Shown: in pieces, positions 48,942 to 58,904 of the stretch
Layout: each line of letters starts with the position of its first letter
Position numbering within the stretch: the first letter of the stretch is position 1
Source: an uncultured Oscillospiraceae bacterium
GTDB taxonomy: Bacteria; Bacillota; Clostridia; Oscillospirales; Oscillospiraceae
DNA length: 64,000 bases
Assembly: GCA_934591895.1 (NCBI GenBank)
Contig: CAKTPP010000003.1
Coordinates: 143,648-207,647 of the forward strand
Direction: 5' to 3'
Translations under genes and position numbers: made by a program
Notes under the pieces: model-generated
The model's database searches: none
What the model was told of the DNA's origin: nothing
What the model saw: the letters and a program-made list of their open reading frames with translations, nothing else

Positions 48942-51900
48942 TGCTCGCCGCATTCTGGTGCTGGTGCTTGTGGTGGCGCTGTGCCTGCTCTGCGGCGCGG
49001 CCGCCCAGCCCAATCCCAAGGAGATCCATATCTACTCTGCGGACGACTTCGTGCAGCTGAGCAAAAGCTGCAAGCTTGACACGTATTCGCAGGGGAAGAC
49101 GGTGTATCTGGACAGCGACGTCGACCTGAGCGGGTCGAAATTCGTGCCGATCCCGACCTTCGGCGGTACGTTTGAGGGTCAGGGGCACACGGTCAGCGGG
49201 CTGGAGCTCTCGGGCGATGCGTCGCACATGGGCCTGTTCCGCTACGTGCAGGCGGTCGGTACGGTGCGTGACCTGAAGGTCACGGGCAGCATCGATGCCG
49301 CCGGAACGCTCAATGAGATCGGCGCCATCGTCGGCACGAACTACGGCACGATCTCCGGCTGCTCGTTCAGCGGCACGATCGCCGGCCAGAACAATGTCGG
49401 CGGCATCGCCGGCACGAACGAAGGCAGCGGCATGATCTACAACTGCAAGACCGAGGGCTCGGTCGAGGGCGACCACTATGTGGGCGGCATCGTCGGGCAG
49501 AACGTCGGCACGATCTCCTACTGCTCGAATACCACGGACGTGAACGTCAGCGCCGGCGAGGCCGTGGACGACACGGAGGATCTCGACTCCCTGACGCTCC
49601 CGACCGCGTCCGATGACGATGACGACGATACGCCGAAGAAGGCCAACACCTCCACGGATATCGGCGGCATCTGCGGCTTTTCCTCCGGCGTGATCATCGG
49701 CTGCACGAACTGGGGCGGCGTCGGCTTTGAGCACGTCGGCTACAACATCGGCGGCATCGTCGGCCGCCAGAGCGGTCTGGTCTCCGGCTGCACGAACTGG
49801 GGCACTGCCTCCGGCCGCAAGGACGTCGGCGGCATCTGCGGCCAGATGGAGCCGTTCATCACGCTTGACGTTGAGTCCGGCTCGATCGGCGCGATGGCCA
49901 AGGAGCTCAACACCCTCCACGGCCTGATGGATACGCTGCTCAACCACACCGGCTCTGCGACCGCGTCGCTGGCCGCCACGCTCGGCGTGCTGAGCGACAG
50001 CGCGGCGCACGCCACGGAGAGCGCACGCTATGTGGCCGAGCGCACCACGGACTATGTCGACAGCACGGTCTCGACCGTCAACGAGGTGTTCATCCGCATC
50101 AACACGGCGGAGAAGATGCTTGCCCCTGCGATCACGGAGTTTTCCACGGCGTCCGTGTCGCTCGACAAGGCGATCCATTACTTCAGTCAGGGCTTTGACT
50201 ATCTCGACATCGTCGATGAGATGACCGAGGCCGACAAGACGGCCTTCAAGGACGCGGCCAAGGATCTGAGCGTCTCGTCCGACCAGCTCAACGCGGCCAT
50301 GGACTACTGTGCATGGCTCATGAAGGTCATGGACAACTCCTACGGCACCGGCTCCTACGACCTGCTTGCCAGCCGCCCGGATAACTGGCAGCAGATGTCC
50401 GATAAGTACGGTTACGAGTATAATCCGGACAATCTCGGCACCTATGAGTCGCAGCGCGACGCCCTGCTCAAGGGCACGGGCGATGCCGCGCGGGCCATCG
50501 GCGCGATCTCCGGTGACATCTCGACGATGACGAAGATCATCAACACCTACTACCTCACCGAGGACTCCACCGGCAACACCCGACTGGACTATATGAGCGC
50601 CGCGTTCAAAAACGCGTTCGACGCGCTCAAATCCTCCAGCGGCAACTTCTCGACCGGCATGAGCTACCTCGATCAGGTCACAAAATACCTTGCCAGCAAC
50701 GATCCGCTCAAAATGCCCGAGATCAGCAGCGATTACCGCACCGCAATGGAGCAGATGTTTGACGACCTCGGCAGCATCTCGGCCGGCCTCTCGCGCCTGA
50801 GCGTGGAGACTGCGAGCTACAGCGCCCAGATCATCAGCGACATGAAGGCCGTCAACGACCAGTTCAACGTCGTCATGATGCGCCTGTGCGACATCCTCGA
50901 GCTCGCCCTGAGCAAGGACAAGGACGACATCATTCAGGATATCTCGGAGGAGGAGCTTGCCGGCACGACCGACGGCAAGGTCTACAACTGCGATAACTAT
51001 GGCAAGGTCGACGGCGATGTCAACGTCGGCGGCGTGGCCGGCACGATGGGCATCGAATATGACTACGATCCCGAGAGCGACTCCAACATCATCAAGGACG
51101 CCTCGCTCACGGCGAAGTACTTTACCAAATGCGTGCTGCTTGACAGCAAAAACTATGGCAGCGCCACCTCGCGCAAAAACTGTGTCGGCGCGGTCTGCGG
51201 CTATGCGGATCTCGGCGTCATCAGCGGCTGTGAGGGCTATGGCACGGCCGAGAGCACGGCGGGCGATTACGTCGGCGGTGTCGTCGGCATGTCGGAAGGC
51301 TCCGTGCGCAGCAGCTTTGCCAAGTGCGGGCTGACCGGCCGCAACTTCATCGGCGGCGTCGCGGGCTACGGCATGAACGTCAGCGGCTGCAACACGCTCG
51401 TCAACCTCAACGGCTCCGGCAACTGCGTCGGCACGATCGCCGGTGAGATCGACAAGGACGGCAGCGCGGCGGATAACTACTTCGTCCACGAGACGGAGGC
51501 CGGCATCGACGGCATCAGCTACGCCGGCAAGGCCGAGGGCATGAGCTATGATGCGTTCATGGCGCGCGACGGTATTCCGGCGGAGTTCTCCAGCTTTGCC
51601 GTCACGTTCACCGCCAACGGCGAGACCGTCAAGACGATCACGTTTGCCTACGGCGGCTCGATCGACGAATCCCAGATCCCGGACTGCCCGACGGTGGAGG
51701 GCAACTATGGCTCGTGGCCGGAGCATGACTACAGCCACCTGACCTTCGATCTTGAGGTCAAGGCGGAATACACCGCCGTTTCGACGGTCGTGGCCGGCGA
51801 CCTGTATGCAGACAACAGCCGCACGCCGATCGTGCTGGCTGAGGGTGTCTTTGACCCGGCAACGGACGTGCACGTCACGTCGCCGGATGCGGAGGGCCCG

Positions 51901-52545
51901 ACGCTGCGCGGCAACCAGCAGCTGTACATGAAGTACCGCGTCGAGGTGCTCAACGACACCATTGACGATGACGCGGACAACACTGTCTCCCTGCGCGTCT
52001 ACGCGCCGGATACCGGAGCGAGCTACACGGTCTACACCCACCAGAACGGCACCTGGACGAGCACGTCCAGCACCCGCGACGGCAGCTACCTCGTCTTTAA
52101 GACGGCGGAGCGTGACCTGCAGTTCGCCGTGGTCAAGTCGCACCACAGCCCGCTGTTCTACATCCTCATCGTGCTCACCGTGCTGGCCGTGATCGTCACG
52201 GTGCTGCGCCTGCTGTATTACCGCAAGCTGAAAAAGGCGGTGGCAGCCGGAACGATGACCGAGGAAGAGGCCGCCACGCTGCGCAAGCGGGGCTGGCGGA
52301 TGTGGCTGGCCGAGGAGCGCACGAAGCTTCAGGCCAGGCGCGCCGCTGCGCATGAGGCCAAGGAAGCCAAGCGCGCCGCCGAGGCGGAGGCCAAGGCAGC
52401 CGAGGCCGCGGCACAGGCCGGGGCCGAGCCCGCGCCGGACACGGCGGCGGATGACAGCGCTCCGGCTGACGAGACGGCAGCGCCGGAAGAGACGCCTGCC
52501 GATGAAGCGCAGAGCGATGACTCCGACGCGCCTCAGCATCCCTGA
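48928..52545 (+). CDS. Very large surface protein with GLUG repeats, a central helical domain and a C-terminal membrane anchor
   Basis: 1205 residues from ATG 48928 (GAGGAGGG 7 bases upstream). Order: signal peptide 1-26; GLUG-type repeats about 85-310 (units like VGGIAGTNEGSGMIYNCKT); a long helical region about 318-670 with heptad-like Ala/Thr/Ser helices; a second GLUG block about 680-860; an InlB-like strand-rich module about 885-945; more beta structure; membrane segment about 1074-1098; cytoplasmic coiled coil and an acidic Ala/Pro-rich tail. It is coupled to the MMPL gene by a 14-base overlap and likely works with it, perhaps as the extracellular channel or substrate-guiding part. Family not recognised as a whole. 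Confidence 0.85.
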   Translation: MKKHNARRILVLVLVVALCLLCGAAAQPNPKEIHIYSADDFVQLSKSCKLDTYSQGKTVYLDSDVDLSGSKFVPIPTFGGTFEGQGHTVSGLELSGDASHMGLFRYVQAVGTVRDLKVTGSIDAAGTLNEIGAIVGTNYGTISGCSFSGTIAGQNNVGGIAGTNEGSGMIYNCKTEGSVEGDHYVGGIVGQNVGTISYCSNTTDVNVSAGEAVDDTEDLDSLTLPTASDDDDDDTPKKANTSTDIGGICGFSSGVIIGCTNWGGVGFEHVGYNIGGIVGRQSGLVSGCTNWGTASGRKDVGGICGQMEPFITLDVESGSIGAMAKELNTLHGLMDTLLNHTGSATASLAATLGVLSDSAAHATESARYVAERTTDYVDSTVSTVNEVFIRINTAEKMLAPAITEFSTASVSLDKAIHYFSQGFDYLDIVDEMTEADKTAFKDAAKDLSVSSDQLNAAMDYCAWLMKVMDNSYGTGSYDLLASRPDNWQQMSDKYGYEYNPDNLGTYESQRDALLKGTGDAARAIGAISGDISTMTKIINTYYLTEDSTGNTRLDYMSAAFKNAFDALKSSSGNFSTGMSYLDQVTKYLASNDPLKMPEISSDYRTAMEQMFDDLGSISAGLSRLSVETASYSAQIISDMKAVNDQFNVVMMRLCDILELALSKDKDDIIQDISEEELAGTTDGKVYNCDNYGKVDGDVNVGGVAGTMGIEYDYDPESDSNIIKDASLTAKYFTKCVLLDSKNYGSATSRKNCVGAVCGYADLGVISGCEGYGTAESTAGDYVGGVVGMSEGSVRSSFAKCGLTGRNFIGGVAGYGMNVSGCNTLVNLNGSGNCVGTIAGEIDKDGSAADNYFVHETEAGIDGISYAGKAEGMSYDAFMARDGIPAEFSSFAVTFTANGETVKTITFAYGGSIDESQIPDCPTVEGNYGSWPEHDYSHLTFDLEVKAEYTAVSTVVAGDLYADNSRTPIVLAEGVFDPATDVHVTSPDAEGPTLRGNQQLYMKYRVEVLNDTIDDDADNTVSLRVYAPDTGASYTVYTHQNGTWTSTSSTRDGSYLVFKTAERDLQFAVVKSHHSPLFYILIVLTVLAVIVTVLRLLYYRKLKKAVAAGTMTEEEAATLRKRGWRMWLAEERTKLQARRAAAHEAKEAKRAAEAEAKAAEAAAQAGAEPAPDTAADDSAPADETAAPEETPADEAQSDDSDAPQHP

Positions 52546-52579
52546 TACTTACCCATCCCTTACCCATAACTGCAAAGCG

Positions 52580-52614
52580 AAAATCCCCGATTGGTTCTCC
52601 AATCGGGGATTTTT
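52580..52614 (+). terminator. Terminator of the MMPL/surface-protein operon
   Basis: Stem AAAATCCCCGATTGG / CCAATCGGGGATTTTT with loop TTCT. Confidence 0.93.
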
Positions 52615-52670
52615 GTGTCTGCCGCAAACGTTTGCGGTTTCTGATCAGAGTTTTTGCGCCCGGAACGCAA

Positions 52671-52700
52671 AACCGCCCCGGCCGTTTGGCCGGGGCGGTT
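52671..52700 (-). terminator. Second (distal) terminator beyond cysS
   Basis: Stem AACCGCCCCGGCC / GGCCGGGGCGGTT; on the minus strand followed by TTTTG. Nearly identical to the proximal one at 52903-52934. Confidence 0.75.
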
Positions 52701-52708
52701 ACCTGTTT

Positions 52709-52907
52709 GTTAAAGAGCCTCGTAGCCTTTTGCCGTCGGAGCGGCGAAAGGAAGTCCAATCATTTTCTTCGGCGACATGTGCGTCGAAGAAAATACCGCT
52801 CGGCCTGCAAACGTGCGCGCCGTCCGTCTCTGGCGGACAGCGCGTGCGCTGCAGTCAGGCCGCAAACCCTTTGTCAAAAAGTAATACTTTTTGACAGCAT
52901 CAAAACC
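52709..52907. repeat. Dispersed palindromic repeat, long form with four hairpins
   Basis: Starts GAGCCTCGTAGCC and ends CAGCATCAAAACC, matching the ends of the short form at 3311-3376. Four stems lie between: CCTTTTGCCG / CGGCGAAAGG (52726-52751), ATTTTCTTCGGCG / CGTCGAAGAAAAT (52762-52794), a GCGCGCCGTCCG / CGGACAGCGCGTGC stem (about 52815-52848) and GTCAAAAAGTA / ACTTTTTGAC (52873-52895). No ORF with ribosome site. Confidence 0.65.
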
Positions 52908-52934
52908 GCCCCGGCCATTTGGCCGGAGCGGTTT
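52903..52934 (-). terminator. Terminator of cysS
   Basis: Stem AAACCGCCCCGGCC / GGCCGGAGCGGTTT, loop of 4, followed on the minus strand by TTTTG. About 20 bases after the cysS stop. Confidence 0.85.
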
Positions 52935-52954
52935 CAGAGGTTTCGATTGGCGGC

Positions 52955-54364
52955 TTATGCGCGCTTCCACTTGACGCCCTGCGGGGTGTCCTCGAGCACG
53001 ATGCCGGCGGCCTTGAGCTCGTCGCGGATGCGGTCAGCCTCGGCCCAGTTCTTGGCCTTACGGGCGGCCTGACGCGCGGCAATCTTCTCCTCGATGGCCT
53101 TCGCCTCGGGATCCTCGCTGCTGTCGCTGCCGAAGGGGATGCCCAGCACGTCGCACAGCTCGAGCAGGCGCTCGAGGCATGCCTGTGCCAGCGCCTTGCT
53201 CGGGTCGGCGGCGGGGGAGACGGCGGCGTTGATCTCGCGCACCATCTCGAAGATGACGGAGATGGCGTCGGCGGTGTTGAAGTCGTCGTCCATGACGGCG
53301 TCGAACTTCTCGCGGTACTGGTCGAGTCCGGCGACGAAGGCGGCGTCGGTCTCGCTGAGCGCGCCGTCGCGCCCGTTTGCGATGAAGAATTCGAGGTTGC
53401 TCTTGGCCGTGCGCAGACGCTCGAGCGCGGCCTTGGCCTGCATGAGGATCTCGCCGGAGTAGTTGAGCGGGCTGCGGTAGTGGCTCATGAGCATGAACAT
53501 GCGGATGCAGTCATAGCCGTAGACGGCGGCCGCCTCGCGCACGGTGAAGAAGTTGCCGAGCGACTTGCTCATCTTCCTGTTGTCGATGTTGATAAAGCCG
53601 TTGTGCAGCCAGTAGTTGACGAACTTGCAGCCGTTGGCGGCCTCAGACTGGGCGATCTCGTTCTCGTGGTGCGGGAAGGCGAGGTCGCTGCCGCCGCAGT
53701 GGATGTCGATCGTCTTGCCGAGGTAGCGGTTGGACATGGCCGAGCACTCGATGTGCCAGCCGGGACGGCCTTTGCCCCACGGGGATTCCCAGGACGGCTC
53801 GCCGGGCTTGGCGGCCTTCCAGAGCGCGAAGTCGAGCGGGTTTTCCTTGATGTCGTTGACGTCGATGCGCGCGCCGGACTGCAGATCCTCGATCGGCTGG
53901 TGGCTGAGCTTGCCGTAGTCCTTGAATTTCAGCGTGCGGTAGTACACGTCGCCGTTGACCTCATAGGCGTAGCCCTTGTCGATGAGCGTCGTGATGAGGT
54001 CGATGATCTGCCGGATGTTCTCGGTCGCCTTCGGGTGCACGGTCGCCTCGCGGACGCCGAGCGCGTGGGCGTCGGTGAAGTACTCGGCGATGTATTTTTT
54101 CGCGACTTCCTCGCTCGTGATGCCCTCTTCGTTGGCGCGCTTGATGATCTTGTCGTCTACGTCGGTGAAGTTCTGCACGAACGTCACCTCGTAGCCGCGG
54201 TACTCGAGATAGCGGCGCAGCACGTCGAACATGATGATCGGGCGCGCGTTGCCGACGTGGATGAAGTTATACACCGTCGGCCCGCAGGCGTACATGCGTA
54301 CCTTGCCGGGCTCGATCGGCACGAACTCTTCCTTCTGCATGGACATGGTGTTGAACAGTTTCAT
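52955..54364 (-). CDS. cysS: Cysteinyl-tRNA synthetase
   Basis: 469 residues from ATG 54364 (AAAGGAG 7 bases upstream); the frame stays open through the T-box, which is non-coding. Class I synthetase that charges tRNA-Cys. HIGH motif as HVGNA (36-40), KMSKS at 264-268, zinc ligands Cys27, Cys207 and the HHENE region about 232-236. Controlled by the T-box upstream, which reads tRNA-Cys charging. Its tRNA is encoded at 42576-42649. Confidence 0.98.
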   Translation of the reverse strand: MKLFNTMSMQKEEFVPIEPGKVRMYACGPTVYNFIHVGNARPIIMFDVLRRYLEYRGYEVTFVQNFTDVDDKIIKRANEEGITSEEVAKKYIAEYFTDAHALGVREATVHPKATENIRQIIDLITTLIDKGYAYEVNGDVYYRTLKFKDYGKLSHQPIEDLQSGARIDVNDIKENPLDFALWKAAKPGEPSWESPWGKGRPGWHIECSAMSNRYLGKTIDIHCGGSDLAFPHHENEIAQSEAANGCKFVNYWLHNGFINIDNRKMSKSLGNFFTVREAAAVYGYDCIRMFMLMSHYRSPLNYSGEILMQAKAALERLRTAKSNLEFFIANGRDGALSETDAAFVAGLDQYREKFDAVMDDDFNTADAISVIFEMVREINAAVSPAADPSKALAQACLERLLELCDVLGIPFGSDSSEDPEAKAIEEKIAARQAARKAKNWAEADRIRDELKAAGIVLEDTPQGVKWKRA

Positions 54365-54389
54365 ATTCAGACTCCTTTGACAGATGAAT

Positions 54390-54614
54390 TTGGGATAAAA
54401 AAGCGCCCCCATGCCATCCGGCATGAGAGGCGAAGTCTTTTCGCGGTTCCACTCTCGTTTTTCACTCGCTGCACCGTAACGCGGTGCCTTCGGGCGGGCA
54501 TTTCCTCCCGCCGCGCTCCCGGACGCACGTTCCGCCCCGCCGGACAGCACCCTCACAGCAAGCCGGGCGCCTCTCTGAGACCGGGTCTCGGGCGTACTCT
54601 TTCCGTTCATCGCA
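54390..54614 (-). promoter_or_regulatory. T-box leader of cysS
   Basis: Minus-strand leader with the T-box sequence GAGTGGAACCGCG (54454-54442), an AGTA motif near the 5' end, and the terminator stem CGCCTCTCATGCC / GGCATGGGGGCG followed by TTTTTT (about 54432-54397). A TGC triplet after GGAACG in the stem-I region is the likely Cys specifier. Uncharged tRNA-Cys would pair with the T-box, form the antiterminator and turn cysS on. Confidence 0.92.
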
Positions 54615-54620
54615 CCACAT

Positions 54621-54649
54621 ATCTTAGCATACGCCCCCGGCAATGTCAA
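54621..54649 (-). promoter_or_regulatory. SigmaA promoter of the cysS T-box leader
   Basis: Minus strand: TTGACA (54649-54644), exact 17-base spacer, TAAGAT (54626-54621). Confidence 0.85.
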
Positions 54650-54651
54650 GG

Positions 54652-54680
54652 TTGCGCGCGCCGCGGCGATATGGTATGAT
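54652..54680 (+). promoter_or_regulatory. Promoter of the GerMN lipoprotein gene
   Basis: TTGCGC (54652-54657), 17-base spacer, TATGAT (54675-54680) preceded by TGG (extended -10). Its -35 lies 3 bases from the -35 of the divergent cysS promoter. Confidence 0.7.
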
Positions 54681-54733
54681 GCAGGCAGAAAACAGCGGCC
54701 GGTCAGACGCGCGGCCGCATAGGAGGCTATCGG

Positions 54734-55252
54734 ATGAAAAAAGTTTTTTCGCTCCTGCTGGCGTGCGTGCTGGCGCTCGCGCTGCTGAGTGCCTGCAGCG
54801 GCAAGCCGGAGGCGGATCCCCCGGTCGAGACCCCGCCGACGCAGACGGCGGCCGCCGGCGCGGACACGTCCTGCAAGGTCTATTTCCCGAACGACGCGGC
54901 GAGCGACCTGCGCGCCGACACCGTGCAGATCACGGGCGCGGAGGCGGACGTCACGGTCGCATATGCGCAGGCGATCGTGGATCAGCTCATCGCGCATGAT
55001 GCGCTGCCGAAGGACAGCAAGGTGCTCGCCATCTCGAAGGATGGCAGCGCGCTCAGCCTTGACATGGACGAGGCGTTCCTCGCCGGTCTGCGCCAGAGCG
55101 GCTCGACGGGCGAGAGCATGTACCTCGGCAGTCTGGTCAACACCTTCCTCGAAAACTTCAACTGCGAGACCGTGCGCGTCACGGTCGAGGGCAGGGCGTT
55201 TTCCACGGCGCACGCGGACTACGATAAGCCGCTGCAGGCGTTCACGTTCTGA
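54734..55252 (+). CDS. GerMN-domain lipoprotein
   Basis: 172 residues. Lipoprotein signal with Cys21 in LLSACSG, a Pro/Thr-rich linker to about residue 45, then a GerMN fold: CKVYFPNDAASDL, helix AYAQAIVDQLIAH, KVLAISKDGSALSLDMDEAF, and the closing strand ETVRVTVEGRAF. GerMN modules occur in spore-germination and wall-associated proteins. Monocistronic between its own promoter and a terminator. Role unknown. Confidence 0.85.
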   Translation: MKKVFSLLLACVLALALLSACSGKPEADPPVETPPTQTAAAGADTSCKVYFPNDAASDLRADTVQITGAEADVTVAYAQAIVDQLIAHDALPKDSKVLAISKDGSALSLDMDEAFLAGLRQSGSTGESMYLGSLVNTFLENFNCETVRVTVEGRAFSTAHADYDKPLQAFTF

Positions 55253-55261
55253 TGGAAAACC

Positions 55262-55296
55262 AAAAAAGCCAGCGGGCTGATACCCGCTGGCTTTTT
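55262..55296. terminator. Bidirectional terminator between the GerMN gene and pgsA
   Basis: AAAAAAGCCAGCGGG / CCCGCTGGCTTTTT with a short loop; A- and T-tracts on opposite sides of two convergent units. Confidence 0.93.
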
Positions 55297-55301
55297 GCGC
55301 T

Positions 55302-55826
55302 TTATGCGGCCTTGCGGAACACGTCGCGGTTTTTCACGAAGTATTCCACGCCGGAGTACACCGTCGTCACGACGATGACCACCCAGCACACCGTGTTGAG
55401 CCAGGCGATGTTCCACAGCAGCATCAGGCAGATGGCCACCATGGTCGAAGCGGTCTTGATCTTGCCTGACCACGCGGCGGCGATGACGCGGCCGTTGTCC
55501 ACGGCGATCAGCCGCAGGCCGGTCACGGCAAACTCGCGCGCGACCACCAGCAGCAGCGCCCATGCGGGCATCTGGTGCTGCTCAACGAACATGAGCATGG
55601 CTGACACGACCAGCAGCTTATCGGCCAGCGGATCCATGAACTTGCCGAAGTCCGTGACCTGATTGTAGTGGCGGGCGATGTAGCCGTCGACGAAATCGCT
55701 CAGGCTCGCGAGCACGAACACGCCGAACGCCCAGTACATGTGGCCGGGGAAGCGCAGGTACATCAGCACCAGAAACACGGGGATGAGCACTACGCGGAAG
55801 ATGGTGATTTTGTTTGCAGTTGTCAT
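55302..55826 (-). CDS. pgsA: CDP-diacylglycerol-glycerol-3-phosphate 3-phosphatidyltransferase
   Basis: 174 residues. Makes phosphatidylglycerol phosphate in the membrane. The CDP-alcohol phosphotransferase motif is complete: Asp44, Asp47-Gly48, Ala51-Arg52, Gly61, Asp65 and Asp69 in DFVDGYIARHYNQVTDFGKF plus MDPLAD. About five to six membrane helices. It is the last gene of a unit that begins with recA or earlier; it starts 9 bases after rimO. Confidence 0.96.
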   Translation of the reverse strand: MTTANKITIFRVVLIPVFLVLMYLRFPGHMYWAFGVFVLASLSDFVDGYIARHYNQVTDFGKFMDPLADKLLVVSAMLMFVEQHQMPAWALLLVVAREFAVTGLRLIAVDNGRVIAAAWSGKIKTASTMVAICLMLLWNIAWLNTVCWVVIVVTTVYSGVEYFVKNRDVFRKAA

Positions 55827-55835
55827 GTCAGCACC

Positions 55836-57158
55836 TCATTCTTGGATTTGTTCACCGGCGAGATCGCCGTCGTCACAGCCGGTGATGCGCACCGTGACCA
55901 TGTCGCCGGGTCTGGCCGTGCCGGTGAAATAGACCGTGCCGTCGATCTCGGGAGAGTCGGCATACGTGCGGCCGGAGCACATGCCGCTTTTGGCCGCGTG
56001 CTCGCAGAGCACGGTCATGTCCCGCCCGATGCAGGCGGCGTTGTAGTCGTCCATGATCCCGGCCTGCAGTTCAAGGATGAGATCGGCGCGGCGCTGCGCC
56101 TCCTCGGGCTCGCAGCGGTCGGTCATCTTGGCGGCGGGCGTCCCCTCCTCGGGGGAGAACGGGAACACGCCCACGCGCTCGAGCCGCGCCTCGCGCAGCC
56201 AGACGCACAGCTGCTCAAATTCCGCCTCGCCCTCGCCGGGAAGCCCCGTGATGAGGCTCGTGCGCAGCACAAGCCCCGGAATGCGTGCGCGCAGCTTCTG
56301 CAGCAGGGCACGGATCTCGTCGCCGGTGCAGTGGCGGTTCATGCGGCGGAGAATGTCGTTGTTGATGTGCTGGATGGGGATGTCGAGATACTTGACGATC
56401 TTGTCCTCGCTTGCGATGAGGTCAATGAGCTCGTCGTCCATGATCTCGGGGTAGAGGTAGTGCAGGCGGATCCAGCGGATACCGTCGACCTGCGCAAGCT
56501 CCCGTAACAGCAGCGCGAGACTCGGCCTGCCGTAGAGGTCCATGCCCCAGCGGGTGATGTCCTGCGCAATGACGATCAGCTCCTTGACGCCGAGCGCCGC
56601 GAGCTCCTTTGCCTCCTGCACGATGGCGTCGAGCGCACGGCTGCGGTAGCGGCCGCGGATGGCGGGAATGGCGCAGAATGCGCACCAGTTGTCGCATCCC
56701 TCGGCGATGCGCAGATACGCCCAGCCCGGACCGGTCGTGATCACGCGGCCGATCTCCTCAACAGGGGCGCTCTTGTCGCCGAAATACAGGGGTCTGCCGT
56801 CGTGCATCACGTCCTCGACGGCCTGACAGATCTCGCCGAAGCTGCCCGTGCCGAGCATGCCGTCCACCTCCGGAAGGCTCTCGAGGATGTCGTTTTTATA
56901 CCGCTGCGAGAGGCAGCCGGCCACGAGGATCTTCTTCAGGCCGCCCGCCTTTTTCACCTCGGCGAGCTGCAGGATCTGGTCGATGGCCTCGCTCTTGGCG
57001 GTGTCGATGAAGCCGCAGGTGTTGACGATCGCAACGTCGCAGCCGTCCACCTCGCCGACCACGTCGTGGCCGGCCTGATTGAGCAGATAGAGCATCTGCT
57101 CGCTGTTGACCTGATTTTTCGCACAGCCGAGCGAAATGAGACAGATTCGATATGGCAT
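55836..57158 (-). CDS. rimO: Ribosomal protein S12 methylthiotransferase RimO
   Basis: 440 residues. Radical-SAM enzyme that adds a methylthio group to Asp of ribosomal protein S12. N-terminal UPF0004 cluster cysteines Cys12, Cys48, Cys82; radical-SAM cluster Cys155, Cys159, Cys162 in GCDNWCAFCAIP; C-terminal TRAM domain. The segment SLGCAKNQVNSE near the start separates RimO from MiaB. The ATG is 3 bases after the recX stop. Confidence 0.97.
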   Translation of the reverse strand: MPYRICLISLGCAKNQVNSEQMLYLLNQAGHDVVGEVDGCDVAIVNTCGFIDTAKSEAIDQILQLAEVKKAGGLKKILVAGCLSQRYKNDILESLPEVDGMLGTGSFGEICQAVEDVMHDGRPLYFGDKSAPVEEIGRVITTGPGWAYLRIAEGCDNWCAFCAIPAIRGRYRSRALDAIVQEAKELAALGVKELIVIAQDITRWGMDLYGRPSLALLLRELAQVDGIRWIRLHYLYPEIMDDELIDLIASEDKIVKYLDIPIQHINNDILRRMNRHCTGDEIRALLQKLRARIPGLVLRTSLITGLPGEGEAEFEQLCVWLREARLERVGVFPFSPEEGTPAAKMTDRCEPEEAQRRADLILELQAGIMDDYNAACIGRDMTVLCEHAAKSGMCSGRTYADSPEIDGTVYFTGTARPGDMVTVRITGCDDGDLAGEQIQE

Positions 57159-57161
57159 AGG

Positions 57162-57778
57162 TCAATACTCCTCAAAGTTATCCTGATAGCGTGCGAGAGC
57201 CGCGCGGATCTCGTCGCGCCCGAAGCCGCGGCGATACAGATAGTCCGATGCGCGGCGCAGCTCGTCGCGGTCGGGCGTGTCGCTGCGCAGGCGGCGGCGC
57301 AGCAAGGCGTCGATCTGCCCGTCCTGCTCCGGCAGCTCCTGCAGCGCGTCGTCCCATAGGTCGCGCGGGATGCCGCGGCGGTAGAGCTCGCTGCGGATGC
57401 GCCCCGCGCCGTAGCCCTTGGCGGCGTAGTGGCGCACGCACATGGCGGCGTACTGCGCGTCGTCGAGCAGGTGCATCTGCTCGAGCCACGCGGCGGCGTC
57501 CTCGGCATTGTCCGGGGTCTCGCCCTTTTCCTTGAGCCGGTCGGTCAGCTCCCTGACCGACATGGCGCGCGCGCCGATGATGCGCAGCGCCCGCTGCCGG
57601 CAGCGGGAACGCTCGGAGGCGGCGCGCAGGGCGTCGAGCTCGGCCTCCGTCAGCTCCCTGCCGCAGCTGAGGTGATGATCCGTCACGACGGCGAGCGTCG
57701 TGCGCACTTCCTCGCCGGTGTCAAACCGCGCCAGAAAGCGCTCCGGCGCGGTCTGCTTGAGTGCGATGAGCCGGGCCA

Positions 57779-57779
<1 letters not shown>
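57162..57779 (-). CDS. recX: RecA regulator RecX
   Basis: 205 residues. Binds along the RecA filament and modulates it. The helical repeats are visible: ALRIIGARAMSVRELTDRLK, ANALYAAMCVRHYAAKGYG-type central repeat (DDAQYAAMCVRHYAAKGYGA) and the third YLYRRGFGRDEIRAALAR. The start codon shares one base with the recA stop, the common recA-recX order with tight coupling. A 60-residue N-terminal extension of beta type precedes the repeats, as in B. subtilis RecX. Confidence 0.93.
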
Positions 57780-58885
<1,106 letters not shown>

Positions 58886-58904
58886 AGTCTTTCACCTCTA
58901 AGTA

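Noticed and set aside
48835..52539. Open frame of about 1230 codons on the minus strand opposite the GLUG surface protein
   Set aside because: It mirrors the plus-strand gene; its product is a run of Arg/Val/Ala/Asp without domains, as expected for the antisense of a GC-rich gene. The plus-strand protein has signal peptide, repeats and a ribosome site.
52352..52970. Frames over the hairpin element downstream of the surface-protein gene
   Set aside because: No ribosome sites and they run through terminators; similar spurious peptides arise from the short copy at 3311.
54365..55213. N-terminal extension of cysS by some 280 codons in the same frame
   Set aside because: The stretch contains the T-box leader, two promoters and the divergent GerMN gene; the synthetase starts at ATG 54364 behind AAAGGAG.
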